Shown here: positions 1 through 7,785 of the stretch, in pieces
Layout: each line of letters opens with the position of its first letter
How positions within the stretch are numbered: the stretch's first letter is position 1
Source: Lysinibacillus contaminans
Lineage (GTDB): Bacteria; Bacillota; Bacilli; Bacillales_A; Planococcaceae
Length of the DNA stretch: 64,000 nucleotides
Direction: 5' to 3'
Assembly: GCF_001278945.1 (NCBI RefSeq)
Contig: NZ_LGRV01000003.1
Location: forward strand, 2,232,001-2,296,000
Position numbers and translations under genes: made by a program
Notes under the pieces: model-generated
The model's input: the letters and a program-made list of their open reading frames with translations, nothing else
Told to the model about the DNA's origin: nothing
The model's database searches: none

Positions 1-330
1 TTGGCCCACATAGATTACTTCAATTCCATCATGATGTGCACCAAAATAAGGCGTCAATGCATCTTGCACCGCACGGGCACCAAGAAAAGAACCACCCACT
101 CCTATGACAATAAGTACATCCGCAAAATTACGAATCTCAAGCGCTGTCTCCTCAATATGAACAAATAATGCATCCTGATTTTCAAGCGGTGCATGAAGCC
201 ATCCAGTCGGAAGATCCTCTGCCCCTTCTAAATAATGGTGGATTTTTTCGACAATTTTTGTATATGATGACCAATCAAGAGTAGTTAAATCGTAATTTAA
301 TATGTTCGTATGCAAAAGTTGCTTACTCAC
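1..330 (-). CDS. pgi: Glucose-6-phosphate isomerase, N-terminal part (runs off the window)
   Basis: This is the first 110 codons of a gene that continues past position 1. Glucose-6-phosphate isomerase interconverts glucose-6-phosphate and fructose-6-phosphate in the cytoplasm (glycolysis/gluconeogenesis, supply of sugar phosphates for envelope polymers). The visible part has the phosphosugar-isomerase core beginning with the glycine-rich stretch VIGVGGSFLGARAV, matching the usual GIGGSYLGAR block of bacterial Pgi, then a region preceding the conserved Asn/Ser-Thr segment. The start is a GTG at 330-328, chosen because a GAGGT Shine-Dalgarno lies 6 nt upstream (plus-strand acctc near 337-341). 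It lies downstream of the exopolysaccharide kinase gene with a 76 bp gap, so co-transcription is possible. Only the N-terminus is seen, so catalytic residues further on cannot be checked. Confidence 0.9.
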   Translation of the reverse strand, partial: MSKQLLHTNILNYDLTTLDWSSYTKIVEKIHHYLEGAEDLPTGWLHAPLENQDALFVHIEETALEIRNFADVLIVIGVGGSFLGARAVQDALTPYFGAHHDGIEVIYVGQ

Positions 331-406
331 CGTATGACCTCATTTCGTATGATCTATCAAGTTGATGTTAGATAAAGTACTCAATCTCAGCAGCAACCGC
401 TTCTTT

Positions 407-1111
407 TTATGAACCATACGTCTGATAATAATAATGATTCTTTGGTATTTTAATATTATTTAGTACAACGCCCAAAATTTTCGCTTTTGAAGAAGAAAGT
501 GTAGCCTTTGCTTTTAAAACATCTACTTTTTGCGCTACATCCATATTCACAATTAATAAAGTACCATCACATTTATTAGATAAAATCTGTGCATCTGATA
601 CTGATAATAACGGAGGTGCATCCAAAATTACGATGTCATAATCTTTTCTTAGATCTTGCATAAGTATATCCATTGTCTTCGAAGATAGTAATTCGACTGG
701 ATTCGGTGGAAGAGGACCACTTGGAATAACACTTAATCCTTCCACTGATGTTTTTTGGATCACATTAAAGTAAATCTGCTGCCTCGTTAACACATCGGAT
801 AAGCCACTGCTATTTAAAGTTCTAAATGTATGATGCAAAGTTGGTTTACGCATATCCGCATCTATGATGAGGACCCGTTTACCTTCTTGAGCAAAAACTA
901 CACCGAGATTTGCAGCGTTTGTAGATTTACCTTCCCCCGCTATAGATGAAGTGACGAGTAACGATTTTATATCTTGATCAGGCATAGAAAATCGAATATT
1001 TGTACGCATCGTTCGGAATTGCTCAGATATGAGTGATTTTGAATCTGTCACTGTCACCAGTTTACGTGCCATCAACGACGATTTTAATTTTTTGTTTTTC
1101 TTCAAGCCCAA
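407..1111 (-). CDS. CpsD/CapB-type bacterial tyrosine kinase for exopolysaccharide control
   Basis: A 234-residue BY-kinase of the Firmicutes type, in which kinase domain and membrane activator are separate proteins. It shows the Walker A motif SSIAGEGKST (about residues 55-64), Walker A' LIIDADMR (81-88), Walker B VILDAP (161-166) and a C-terminal tyrosine cluster (Tyr227, 228, 229, 232) of the kind autophosphorylated in CpsD, CapB and EpsB. Such kinases work with a Wzz-like modulator to control polysaccharide polymerisation, and are dephosphorylated by a PHP phosphatase; both partners are encoded just upstream. The start is TTG at 1111; an AGGGGGAG ribosome site overlaps the end of the preceding gene, 5 bp away, so the two are translationally close. 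Function is firm at family level; the polymer made is unknown because no glycosyltransferase is in the window. Confidence 0.92.
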   Translation of the reverse strand: MGLKKNKKLKSSLMARKLVTVTDSKSLISEQFRTMRTNIRFSMPDQDIKSLLVTSSIAGEGKSTNAANLGVVFAQEGKRVLIIDADMRKPTLHHTFRTLNSSGLSDVLTRQQIYFNVIQKTSVEGLSVIPSGPLPPNPVELLSSKTMDILMQDLRKDYDIVILDAPPLLSVSDAQILSNKCDGTLLIVNMDVAQKVDVLKAKATLSSSKAKILGVVLNNIKIPKNHYYYQTYGS

Positions 1112-1116
1112 TATAA

Positions 1117-1845
1117 TTAGCTCCCCCTCACTCTATCTGATTTCTTAGACTTTTTCGTTTCTTTTTCTAAACCAATAGCACCAACTAACCCTATTATTGG
1201 CAATCCTAAAATTTCTTCAACTTCTTGTTCCGATTTAAACCTTGTATCCAGAAAATCTAGTAAAAACGCTAAAATAGTACCTAACATTAAACCAATTACA
1301 GCGGCAATCGTAATATTCAGGAGCTTATTTGGTTTTATTGGTGTAGGGTTATCGACTAGTTTAGCTTCTGATAAAATTTTTATATTATCAACATTCATTA
1401 ATAGGGGGATTTCATTTTGAAATACTTCAGCCAACGTATTCGAAATCTTTACAGCCATAGATGCCTCGTTATCGATAACTACAAGATTGACAACTTGTGA
1501 ATTATTTGCACTCGTCACTGTAATTTGTTCCGCTAAGCTATTTGGTGTCTGATCTAAATCAAGTTTTTCTATGACTTTCGATAATATAATTGGACTTGTA
1601 ATGATGATATTATAGGTATTTATTAATCGTAAATCTGCTTCATTATTTTGTACCCATTGATATTGTTCGATATTAGTACTTTTTTGATTAATTAATATTT
1701 GCGTTTCTGATTGATAGATTGGTGTTAATACGTAGTAGCTAATGATTGTAGCTGTAACTCCTGCAAAAACTGTAAAGCTTAAAATAAGAAACCACCGTTT
1801 TCGAATGGTTGTCAGTAAATCTTGTAAATTGATTGTAGTCTCCAA
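1117..1845 (-). CDS. Wzz-family chain-length/kinase activator protein (CpsC/CapA/EpsA-like)
   Basis: A 242-residue polysaccharide co-polymerase with the typical layout: short cytoplasmic N-terminus, first membrane helix at about residues 18-40, an extracytoplasmic domain, second membrane helix near 175-197 and a basic cytoplasmic tail. In Gram-positives this protein stimulates the partner tyrosine kinase through its C-terminal tail and sets polymer chain length. The PTPIKPNK stretch just before the second helix is the proline-rich signature of the family. Translation most likely starts at TTG 1845, which has GGTGAAGG just upstream. It is followed 5 bp later by the kinase gene. About 600 bp of non-coding DNA separate it from the VanZ-like gene upstream, so it probably has its own promoter, which I could not place with confidence. 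Confidence 0.9.
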   Translation of the reverse strand: METTINLQDLLTTIRKRWFLILSFTVFAGVTATIISYYVLTPIYQSETQILINQKSTNIEQYQWVQNNEADLRLINTYNIIITSPIILSKVIEKLDLDQTPNSLAEQITVTSANNSQVVNLVVIDNEASMAVKISNTLAEVFQNEIPLLMNVDNIKILSEAKLVDNPTPIKPNKLLNITIAAVIGLMLGTILAFLLDFLDTRFKSEQEVEEILGLPIIGLVGAIGLEKETKKSKKSDRVRGS

Positions 1846-2452
1846 TGACCTTCACCCCTTATCAGAACATCTTCTAGTATATTTTCAATCAAATATGTTG
1901 CTACAGTGCTCTTGTTATTTCAAAAAGTTAGCATTCAATTATGTTTTATAGGATCGTCCAAGGAGATTTTTGTCCTTCTCTTCACTTTTGATTATATTAT
2001 TGACCTCCTCAAATTATTCATAACTGGGGCAATTATTATAAGACTTCCCCTTCATAATTTTGAGCCCACCACTTTTCTGTTAGTAGATTCACTTCAACCA
2101 ACTTCTAGTAAAATGACTCGGGACTTATTTAGGTTTATATTCAAAGTACAGTAGTAATATGCATAAAAAAACGGCCCTTCCGCTTTATACGGAAAACCAT
2201 TCTCTTCAAATAATATAGGTTCTATACCAAAATAGGTACTTGCAGACGAATCCCACTCCCTTTACGCGGACAAGTTGCAAGCCTCCTCGCTTGTAATGAC
2301 TCCCCCTCTACTGCCCCTACATAAGGCACTGCACACGAAAGAACATTCTGTAGGACCTTACTAGCATCGAAAGAAAAATCATCTGAAATAATTTCGATGA
2401 ACATTTCAGTATTTGATACCTATATAGTAGAAAACCACTAAGCAACAAACAC
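1846..2452. other. 607 bp without a convincing gene, with a degenerate GC-rich stretch
   Basis: No reading frame here has a ribosome site or recognisable protein. The left part (1860-2150) is very AT-rich. The stretch 2240-2340 is richer in G+C and loosely resembles the dispersed Bacillaceae repeat seen intact at 7512-7632 (shared blocks such as a CTTTnCGCGG core and AGCCTCCTCGCTT); a decayed copy is the best guess, held weakly. A hairpin at 2164-2196 precedes a T-run on the minus strand. Confidence 0.5.
2164..2196 (-). terminator. Weak terminator-like hairpin
   Basis: On the minus strand a short TTCCG/CGGAA stem (2190-2194 with 2178-2182) is followed after GGGCC by a run of seven T. It could end transcripts coming from the VanZ gene region. 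The stem is short, so confidence is low. Confidence 0.35.
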
Positions 2453-2459
2453 TTAGTGG
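2429..2459 (-). terminator. Terminator overlapping the stop codon of the VanZ-like gene
   Basis: A perfect 8-bp inverted repeat (CCACTAAG at 2435-2442, CTTAGTGG at 2452-2459) is followed on the minus strand by TTTTC. The stem includes the TAA stop at 2455-2453. It would end the phosphatase/VanZ transcript before the kinase module. Confidence 0.55.
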
Positions 2460-2917
2460 AAACGTCGACGACTCAACATCAATTTAGTAAAACAAAACAA
2501 ACTAATGCCTACAAATGCTCCAGCACTATCTATCAGCACATCATTCAACTGTGGACCCCTGCCCTCTATAAAATACTGATGCACTTCATCGGAAATCGCA
2601 TACAACCCACAAATAAGTAAAGCCAGCCTAAATCCACGATAACGAGCCACTCCACTTTTCCACAAGGCACTTATGACAAATAGACCCAGCACAAAATACA
2701 TAAAAAAATGAGCATTCTTTCTCATAATGTGATTGGCGCTATCCATGTTAAACTCATAATCCGATGCAATACCTTCCACTTTCTGAACAATTACCTCTGT
2801 AAGTCCTACGCTCAGCCCATTTGATATTGTGACTGGTTGATGTGACAAATAAAAAATGATGGTCATCCAAACTAAAACCGCTACCCATGAAATTATTTTA
2901 GACAACTGATGGCACAT
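2453..2917 (-). CDS. VanZ-family membrane protein
   Basis: A 154-residue protein with four predicted membrane helices and the hallmarks of the VanZ family: an N-terminal FYLSHQP motif, the helix motif RKNAHFFMYFVLG, and the loop SDEVHQYFIEGRGPQLNDVL with a conserved Asp-Glu-x-His-Gln and an Arg-Gly-Pro turn. VanZ itself gives low-level teicoplanin resistance in the vanA cluster; most chromosomal homologues have no known role, and an envelope-related one is only inferred here from the polysaccharide-control genes around it. The ATG at 2917 has only an AAAGG immediately upstream, so a start a few codons later (TTG, residue 5) cannot be excluded. It lies 153 bp downstream of the PHP phosphatase gene and may be co-transcribed with it. 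Confidence 0.85.
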   Translation of the reverse strand: MCHQLSKIISWVAVLVWMTIIFYLSHQPVTISNGLSVGLTEVIVQKVEGIASDYEFNMDSANHIMRKNAHFFMYFVLGLFVISALWKSGVARYRGFRLALLICGLYAISDEVHQYFIEGRGPQLNDVLIDSAGAFVGISLFCFTKLMLSRRRFH

Positions 2918-3070
2918 CCTTTGCTAATTAAAAATAGTATCAATTGCATGCTAATCTATCATGGGCATATTTTCATTTCTTTAAATAAAATAAATAATTT
3001 CTATATTTTTCTTAAATCAACATTTTCTAGAAATATGATCACATATCCCTACTACGACCATCCTTTTTCA

Positions 3071-3841
3071 TTAGATTTGCCACCATTTTTTACTTGTGAT
3101 TTCTGCTGGTTCTAACATAATAATTGGCTGATTGCTAATAACCCTATAATTATTTTCTAGGAAGATATCAACGGCATCTAATTCCTTTTTCTTTTCCAAA
3201 TAGGAAAGGCCCTCTTGAAAATGATATGGCCTTGTTGTTAAATTGTGTGCATCTGAACCATACGTATGAACATAATTTGCTCGTACAAGTTCTAATGATA
3301 GTTTTTGAACAGCCTTCCCAAAATGTCCAGTAAGACTCCCCGCAGTAATTTGCGCAAATGCACCTTCTCGAATTAGCAACTCTAATTTCATAGGTTGTTC
3401 CGCAATTGCTCTATTTCGTTCAGGATGCGCAATGATTGGTGTATAGCCCGACGATTTAAGTGCGATAATCATATCTTTTGTGTAAGCTGGAATCATACTC
3501 GAAGGCAACTCTATAAGCACATAATTTGTATTTGCTAAAACATGTACTTGTTTTTGATCTAGTAAATTCACTAATTGATCGTTTAAGCGAATCTCATGCC
3601 CGCTATGTAGCGTAAGGGGTAGTTCATTTTGTTCAATTAATTTACGTAAATGCATTAATTTTGATTCTACTGTTGAATAGGCAACATCATAATGAGGATT
3701 GAGGGCATGCGAAGTTGAAATCATCTCCGTAATTCCCTCCTGTACTGCTTGTTTCAGCATTTGTAATGATTCTTGTTCTGTTCCTGGACCATCATCTACA
3801 TCGAATAAAATATGCGTGTGTATATCAATCAAACGTATCAC
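3071..3841 (-). CDS. PHP-type tyrosine-protein phosphatase (CpsB/CapC/YwqE-like)
   Basis: A 256-residue metal-dependent phosphatase of the polymerase-and-histidinol-phosphatase fold. The N-terminal DIHTHIL (residues 6-12) supplies the first metal-binding His pair, followed by DDGPGT, TSHALNPHYD, HSGHEIR, IAHPERN and a C-terminal YGSDAHN motif; these are the conserved metal ligands of the CpsB/CapC/YwqE group. These enzymes dephosphorylate the tyrosine cluster of the cognate BY-kinase, which is encoded about 2 kb downstream in the same direction. The likely start is GTG at 3841; the ribosome site is poor, and a TTG three codons in would give an N-terminus closer to YwqE. The kinase and phosphatase are usually adjacent, so their separation here by a VanZ-like gene and non-coding DNA is unusual. 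Confidence 0.92.
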   Translation of the reverse strand: MIRLIDIHTHILFDVDDGPGTEQESLQMLKQAVQEGITEMISTSHALNPHYDVAYSTVESKLMHLRKLIEQNELPLTLHSGHEIRLNDQLVNLLDQKQVHVLANTNYVLIELPSSMIPAYTKDMIIALKSSGYTPIIAHPERNRAIAEQPMKLELLIREGAFAQITAGSLTGHFGKAVQKLSLELVRANYVHTYGSDAHNLTTRPYHFQEGLSYLEKKKELDAVDIFLENNYRVISNQPIIMLEPAEITSKKWWQI

Positions 3842-4011
3842 AGCTTTCTATTATTTTTATTTCAATACTTATCAATATCTAAATGATTCACAACTGTCAT
3901 AATGCTTACCTTTTTACAAAGCTATCCCATATCTATTCTTATGATATGATTTTCAAAAAAATGATAAGCTCATTGAATCCCCCTATAATTCCTTCAATAT
4001 ATTTTTTGACA

Positions 4012-4049
4012 CAAAAAAAGCTCTGCAAGACCTAAGTCTCACAGAACTT
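4012..4049 (-). terminator. Terminator of rny
   Basis: A 14-bp stem (4018-4031 with 4036-4049, complete when G-U pairs are allowed) with a four-base loop, followed on the minus strand by seven T. It sits 14 bp after the rny stop codon. Confidence 0.85.
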
Positions 4050-4062
4050 CTATTATTATTTT

Positions 4063-5622
4063 TTATTTCGCATATTCAACGGCACGTGTTTCACGAATAA
4101 CCGTCACTTTAATATGTCCTGGATAGTCGAGTTCGTCTTCGATACGCTTACGAATATCACGAGCTAAGCGGTGTGAAGCTAAATCGTCAATTTTTTCTGG
4201 TTGGACGATAATGCGAATTTCACGACCTGCTTGAATAGCAAATGATTTTTCTACGCCGTCGTAACTTTCAGAAATCTCTTCTAGTTTTTCAAGTCGACGG
4301 ATATAGTTTTCAAGAGTCTCACTACGAGCTCCTGGGCGTGCGGCTGATAAAGCATCCGCTGCAGCAACTAATACCGCAATAACTGATGTTGCTTCTGTAT
4401 CACCATGGTGAGAAGCAATACTGTTAATGACTACTGGATGTTCTTTATATTTCGTAGCAAGTTCTACACCTATTTCTACGTGGCTACCTTCTACTTCATG
4501 ATCGATAGCTTTACCTATATCGTGTAATAGACCTGCACGACGAGCTAATGCTACATCTTCGCCCAACTCAGCAGCAAGTAAACCTGCTAAATGTGCTACT
4601 TCTATTGAATGTTTTAAAACGTTTTGTCCGTAACTTGTACGATACTTCATACGACCTAAAATTTTCATTAAATCTGGATGTAGATTATGAATGCCCATTT
4701 CAAATGTCGTTTGTTCCCCTGTTTCGCGGATTTGTTCATCCACTTCACGGCGAGATTTTTCTACCATTTCCTCGATACGTGCCGGGTGAATACGGCCATC
4801 TTGCACTAATTTTTCCAGTGCAAGTCGAGCCGTTTCTCGACGGATTGGATCGAAGCCAGATAAAATAACTGCTTCTGGTGTATCATCAATAATTAAATCA
4901 ATACCTGTTAATGTTTCAAGTGTACGTATATTTCGACCTTCACGACCGATAATACGACCTTTCATCTCGTCATTTGGTAAGTTAACGACAGAGACAGTTG
5001 TTTCAGCCACGTGGTCAGCTGCAAAACGTTGCAGTGCCAGTGATAAAATTTCACGTGCCTTTTTATCAGATTCCTCTTTTATACGTGTTTCAGATTCCTT
5101 CGTCATAACAGCAATATCTGTTGCTAGCTCTTTTTCTACTTCGCCTAAGATAACGGCCTTCGCCTGATCTCTTGTTAACGAAGAAATTCGTTCTAGCTCG
5201 GATTTTTGTGTTGCAACAAGCTCGTCCACTTTGCTCTCCATCTGTTCAATATGCTGTTGTCTCTCGGTAAGAGCTTCTTCCTTACGCTCCAGGCCTGCTT
5301 CTCTCTTATTCAGAGCATCATCCTTGCGATCAAGATTTTCTTCTCTTTGCAATAAACGGTTCTCTTGTTTCTGAAGTTCTAAACGACGGTCACGAATGTC
5401 ATTTTCCGCTTCAGTTCGAAATTTGTGAGTTTCATCTTTGGCTTCAAGTAGTGCTTCTTTTTTTAATGCTTCCGCTTCTCGTTTTCCTTCGTCAACGATT
5501 GTTTCGGCAACATTTTTTGCACCAGTGATTTTGGAGTCATTCACTTTTTTCATGTAGATATAGCTAACAGCAGCACCAACGATGAGTCCAAGCAAAGCGG
5601 AGATGATAGTAATTCCATCCAT
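4063..5622 (-). CDS. rny: Ribonuclease Y
   Basis: A 519-residue endoribonuclease that starts decay of many mRNAs in Bacillota and is anchored at the cell membrane. Visible in order: one N-terminal membrane helix (about 4-24), a long charged coiled coil (about 30-190) rich in Glu, Lys and Arg, a KH RNA-binding domain with [15 protein letters not shown], and the HD domain with the metal-binding HDIGKA motif and a downstream ASHHGD. Length and layout match B. subtilis RNase Y. ATG 5622 is preceded by a GGAGGTG ribosome site. In B. subtilis it lies near recA, as here, but the FNT transporter gene separates them on the opposite strand. A promoter lies about 110 bp upstream and a strong terminator directly follows. 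Confidence 0.97.
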   Translation of the reverse strand: MDGITIISALLGLIVGAAVSYIYMKKVNDSKITGAKNVAETIVDEGKREAEALKKEALLEAKDETHKFRTEAENDIRDRRLELQKQENRLLQREENLDRKDDALNKREAGLERKEEALTERQQHIEQMESKVDELVATQKSELERISSLTRDQAKAVILGEVEKELATDIAVMTKESETRIKEESDKKAREILSLALQRFAADHVAETTVSVVNLPNDEMKGRIIGREGRNIRTLETLTGIDLIIDDTPEAVILSGFDPIRRETARLALEKLVQDGRIHPARIEEMVEKSRREVDEQIRETGEQTTFEMGIHNLHPDLMKILGRMKYRTSYGQNVLKHSIEVAHLAGLLAAELGEDVALARRAGLLHDIGKAIDHEVEGSHVEIGVELATKYKEHPVVINSIASHHGDTEATSVIAVLVAAADALSAARPGARSETLENYIRRLEKLEEISESYDGVEKSFAIQAGREIRIIVQPEKIDDLASHRLARDIRKRIEDELDYPGHIKVTVIRETRAVEYAK

Positions 5623-5728
5623 ATGAACACCTCCAATTGCTATTTGAGTAATACGTTTTCAGTCGGCGCATACATCAAAAATGTACTGCCTATTTTCAAA
5701 GTCATAATTCAGAAATTATACATATTTA

Positions 5729-5757
5729 ATTGTATATCTACCAATTAGCTCTGTCAA
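5729..5757 (-). promoter_or_regulatory. SigA-type promoter of rny
   Basis: On the minus strand a perfect TTGACA (5757-5752) is separated by 17 nt from TACAAT (5734-5729), five of six to consensus. The predicted start would give a leader of about 100 nt before the rny ATG at 5622. Confidence 0.75.
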
Positions 5758-6192
5758 GGATTGACGGGCACATGTTCGCCTTCATTGTATAAAAAGTTAA
5801 TATCATCCAATAATATAATTTATATTTCATACTTTTACTACGTTTATCTAACTACGTAAATAGTCACATTCTAGAACTATAAACTACCAAAATAGAGTGA
5901 ACATAGAATTGTTTTCGAAAAACTCAAGAAAATATTAATTTGTATGACAACAATGTTGCTTAAGGAATAAAATCTACTACTGCTAAAAGAAATATGATAG
6001 GGATTACTAGTTTGTAACCTCACTTCCGAGCTGAATAAAAAATGAAATTCTCTAGTTTAAATATTCCCTTATGAAATTGTTCGTTCACGATATAGTTTCT
6101 TTTTGTCGGTTGGCTGAATACACTACGCTTGTACGAGTTCTCCCGTCTATTTAGAACCTGTCGAAACATTTTTGGGACAAAAAACATTCATC

Positions 6193-6222
6193 CTTGTGAA
6201 GCATTATCAGTGTTTACACAAG
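6193..6222. promoter_or_regulatory. Imperfect inverted repeat upstream of the FNT promoter
   Basis: Arms CTTGTGAA (6193-6200) and TACACAAG (6215-6222) are complementary except for one pair, with a 14-nt spacer. The repeat is centred about 60 bp upstream of the predicted transcription start, an activator-like position. It does not fit the Bacillus Fnr consensus, so the binding protein is unknown. Confidence 0.3.
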
Positions 6223-6231
6223 TTTTTTCGG

Positions 6232-6260
6232 TTGACATCATCGTAAAATTCTATTATATT
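6232..6260 (+). promoter_or_regulatory. SigA-type promoter of the FNT transporter gene
   Basis: A perfect TTGACA (6232-6237), a 17-nt spacer and TATATT (6255-6260). It lies about 195 bp before the transporter ATG, implying a long untranslated leader in which I see no recognised riboswitch. Confidence 0.75.
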
Positions 6261-6456
6261 TTTTGGGTATTTTCGATTTTCCCTGCATTTTTATTATTTC
6301 ACCTTTCCCTTTTGCTAAGCCCATTTGTCCATCTTCTTCAAATTCATAGATGTAATCTAATTATGTAATTTTAGCTTAACTGTATTTAATTAAACGCTAC
6401 ATAGTGCGATTTAACTTTGGTTACACTACTAGTAGCGCAAGCTAATAGGAGGTATT

Positions 6457-7254
6457 ATGGAACAGACAGCTCTTCGAGAAGTCGAGAAATTGGCTCTCAA
6501 AAAACAAAAAATATTCGATCAAAGCATTATTAAATATCTGCTACGTGCCATCCTTGCAACCGGATTTATTGGATTCGGTGTAATCGTCGCATTTAAAGCA
6601 GGGAACTTATTCTATTTAGAACACTCACCAATGGCCTATCCAATGGCTGCTATAACATTCGGTGTCGCAATTATTCTCATTGCTTATGCTGGTGCTGACT
6701 TATTCACAGGAAATACCTTTTATTTCACTTACGCCGCTCTCCGTGGCAAGATGTCATGGACAAAAGTCGTCCAAATGTGGATTGCTACATACAGCGGGAA
6801 CTTAATCGGCGCGCTTATATTTGCTGGGTTCATATCCTTATCAGGATTATTCGCTTCACAAGATGTGAACAGCTTCTTGATGAGTGTAGCCGAAACGAAA
6901 ATGAATGCACCAGTGTTACAACTTTTCTTCCGAGCTATTCTATGTAACTGGCTTATTTGTTTAGCTTTCTATATACCAATGACATTAAAAGGCGACGGTC
7001 CTAAGCTATTCACAATGGTGTTATTAGTATTCTGCTTCTTTATCTCTGGCTATGAGCATTGTATAGCGAATATGAGTACATTTGCGGTAGCACTTGTAGT
7101 AGATCACCCTGATACAATATCAATTGGTAAAGCTATTTACAACATCATCCCTGTAACGCTAGGGAATATGATTGGTGGAATAGTCTTCATGGCTCTCTAC
7201 TATTATTATGTAAGCGGACCTATTCCGGAAGATGAAAACGAATTATCAGAATAA
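6457..7254 (+). CDS. Formate/nitrite transporter (FNT) family channel
   Basis: A 265-residue polytopic membrane protein with six predicted helices. It has the FNT signatures: GADLFTGNT (about residue 88) in the first half and GYEHCIANM in the second, which carries the conserved central histidine of the FocA/NirC pore, plus the repeated-half feature SGNLIGA/LGNMIGG near helix ends. FNT proteins form pentamers and conduct formate, nitrite, hydrosulfide or related small anions; which one applies here cannot be read from the sequence. A strong AGGAGGT (6447-6453) sits 3 nt before ATG 6457, and a terminator follows. The gene stands alone and opposite to its neighbours, between recA and rny, a place where B. 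subtilis has no such gene, so it is probably an insertion into a conserved order. Confidence 0.93.
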   Translation: MEQTALREVEKLALKKQKIFDQSIIKYLLRAILATGFIGFGVIVAFKAGNLFYLEHSPMAYPMAAITFGVAIILIAYAGADLFTGNTFYFTYAALRGKMSWTKVVQMWIATYSGNLIGALIFAGFISLSGLFASQDVNSFLMSVAETKMNAPVLQLFFRAILCNWLICLAFYIPMTLKGDGPKLFTMVLLVFCFFISGYEHCIANMSTFAVALVVDHPDTISIGKAIYNIIPVTLGNMIGGIVFMALYYYYVSGPIPEDENELSE

Positions 7255-7297
7255 GTTCACTCCCCAAAGAATGCAAATGAAAAACAATAATATTGTT

Positions 7298-7329
7298 AAG
7301 CGAATCAGTATGAGGCTGATTCGCTTTTT
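7298..7329 (+). terminator. Terminator of the FNT gene
   Basis: Perfect 11-bp stem (AAGCGAATCAG at 7298-7308 with its complement at 7316-7326), a 7-nt loop and a T-run, 43 bp after the stop codon. Confidence 0.9.
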
Positions 7330-7511
7330 GTCATTATGTAACGAAATGATTTGCGGAATACATATGAACTTCTCATGTAAATGAAGAGATGTTTAAAAGA
7401 TGAAGAACTAAAATGCTATCAAGAAAAGGGTTATCTACAAAAATCGAAGTTATTGAAAAAGTATTTTCCCCAAAAACATTCTAACAAAAATGCAATTTCC
7501 ATTATTAGATA

Positions 7512-7632
7512 ATCTGACATTCACGTTCCGCGGGAAAGCGAGACAGGCGAGACCCTGCAGGGAGCAACGCGGAGGAAGCGGCTCGACGCTCGCCCGCTGG
7601 AAAGCGAGAAGCCCGTAGCGGATATCAACCTT
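7512..7632. repeat. GC-rich dispersed intergenic repeat of Bacillaceae type
   Basis: A roughly 120-bp G+C-rich island in AT-rich non-coding DNA. On the minus strand it reads GTTGATATCCGC..., then CTTCTCGCTTTCC, a GCGGG block, GGGTCTCGCCTGTC and CTCGCTTTCCCGCGGAA. From general knowledge, this pattern (GTTGATTTCCGC..., CTCGCTTTCCGCGGG..., GGGTCTC...) is a widespread non-coding repeat in Lysinibacillus and Bacillus chromosomes. No transposase is present. The flanks 7330-7511 and 7633-7701 hold nothing I can recognise. Confidence 0.7.
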
Positions 7633-7701
7633 TTCTATTATTAGTATTGGATAAAATAGGTTAATCAACACACCTGCATAAACATATTTATTCCCTTCTA
7701 A

Positions 7702-7747
7702 AACAAAAAAAATGCAAGTAAATTCGATTCTGATCGAGTTTACTTGC
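7702..7747 (-). terminator. Terminator of recA
   Basis: A 15-bp stem (7714-7728 with 7733-7747, one G-U pair) with a four-base loop, followed on the minus strand by a run of T. It lies about 40 bp after the recA stop codon. Confidence 0.9.
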
Positions 7748-7785
7748 AACCTGAGCACCCATCATCATGATGAGTGTTTTGATGA

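Larger units (their letters stand above)
5623..6456. other. 834 bp divergent intergenic region between rny and the FNT gene
   Basis: Very AT-rich DNA between two divergently transcribed genes. It holds a rny promoter (5729-5757), a promoter towards the transporter (6232-6260) with an imperfect inverted repeat upstream (6193-6222), and roughly 470 bp (5760-6190) in which I see nothing clear. The frame open at 6129-6368 lacks a ribosome site and contains the transporter promoter, so it is not treated as a gene. Confidence 0.6.

Noticed and set aside
1742..2154. Two plus-strand frames opposite and beyond the Wzz-like gene
   Set aside because: They overlap the real gene or AT-rich non-coding DNA and have no ribosome sites.
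2222..2404. 60-codon minus-strand frame
   Set aside because: It lies in a region resembling a decayed GC-rich repeat; no ribosome site and no protein signature.
6191..6222. Fnr box upstream of the FNT promoter
   Set aside because: The TGTGA half site is present, but the second half is not TCACA at the required 6-bp spacing; reported only as an unassigned inverted repeat.
6129..6368. 79-codon frame on the plus strand upstream of the FNT gene
   Set aside because: It starts with TTG without a ribosome site, has no recognisable domain and contains the transporter promoter (6232-6260).
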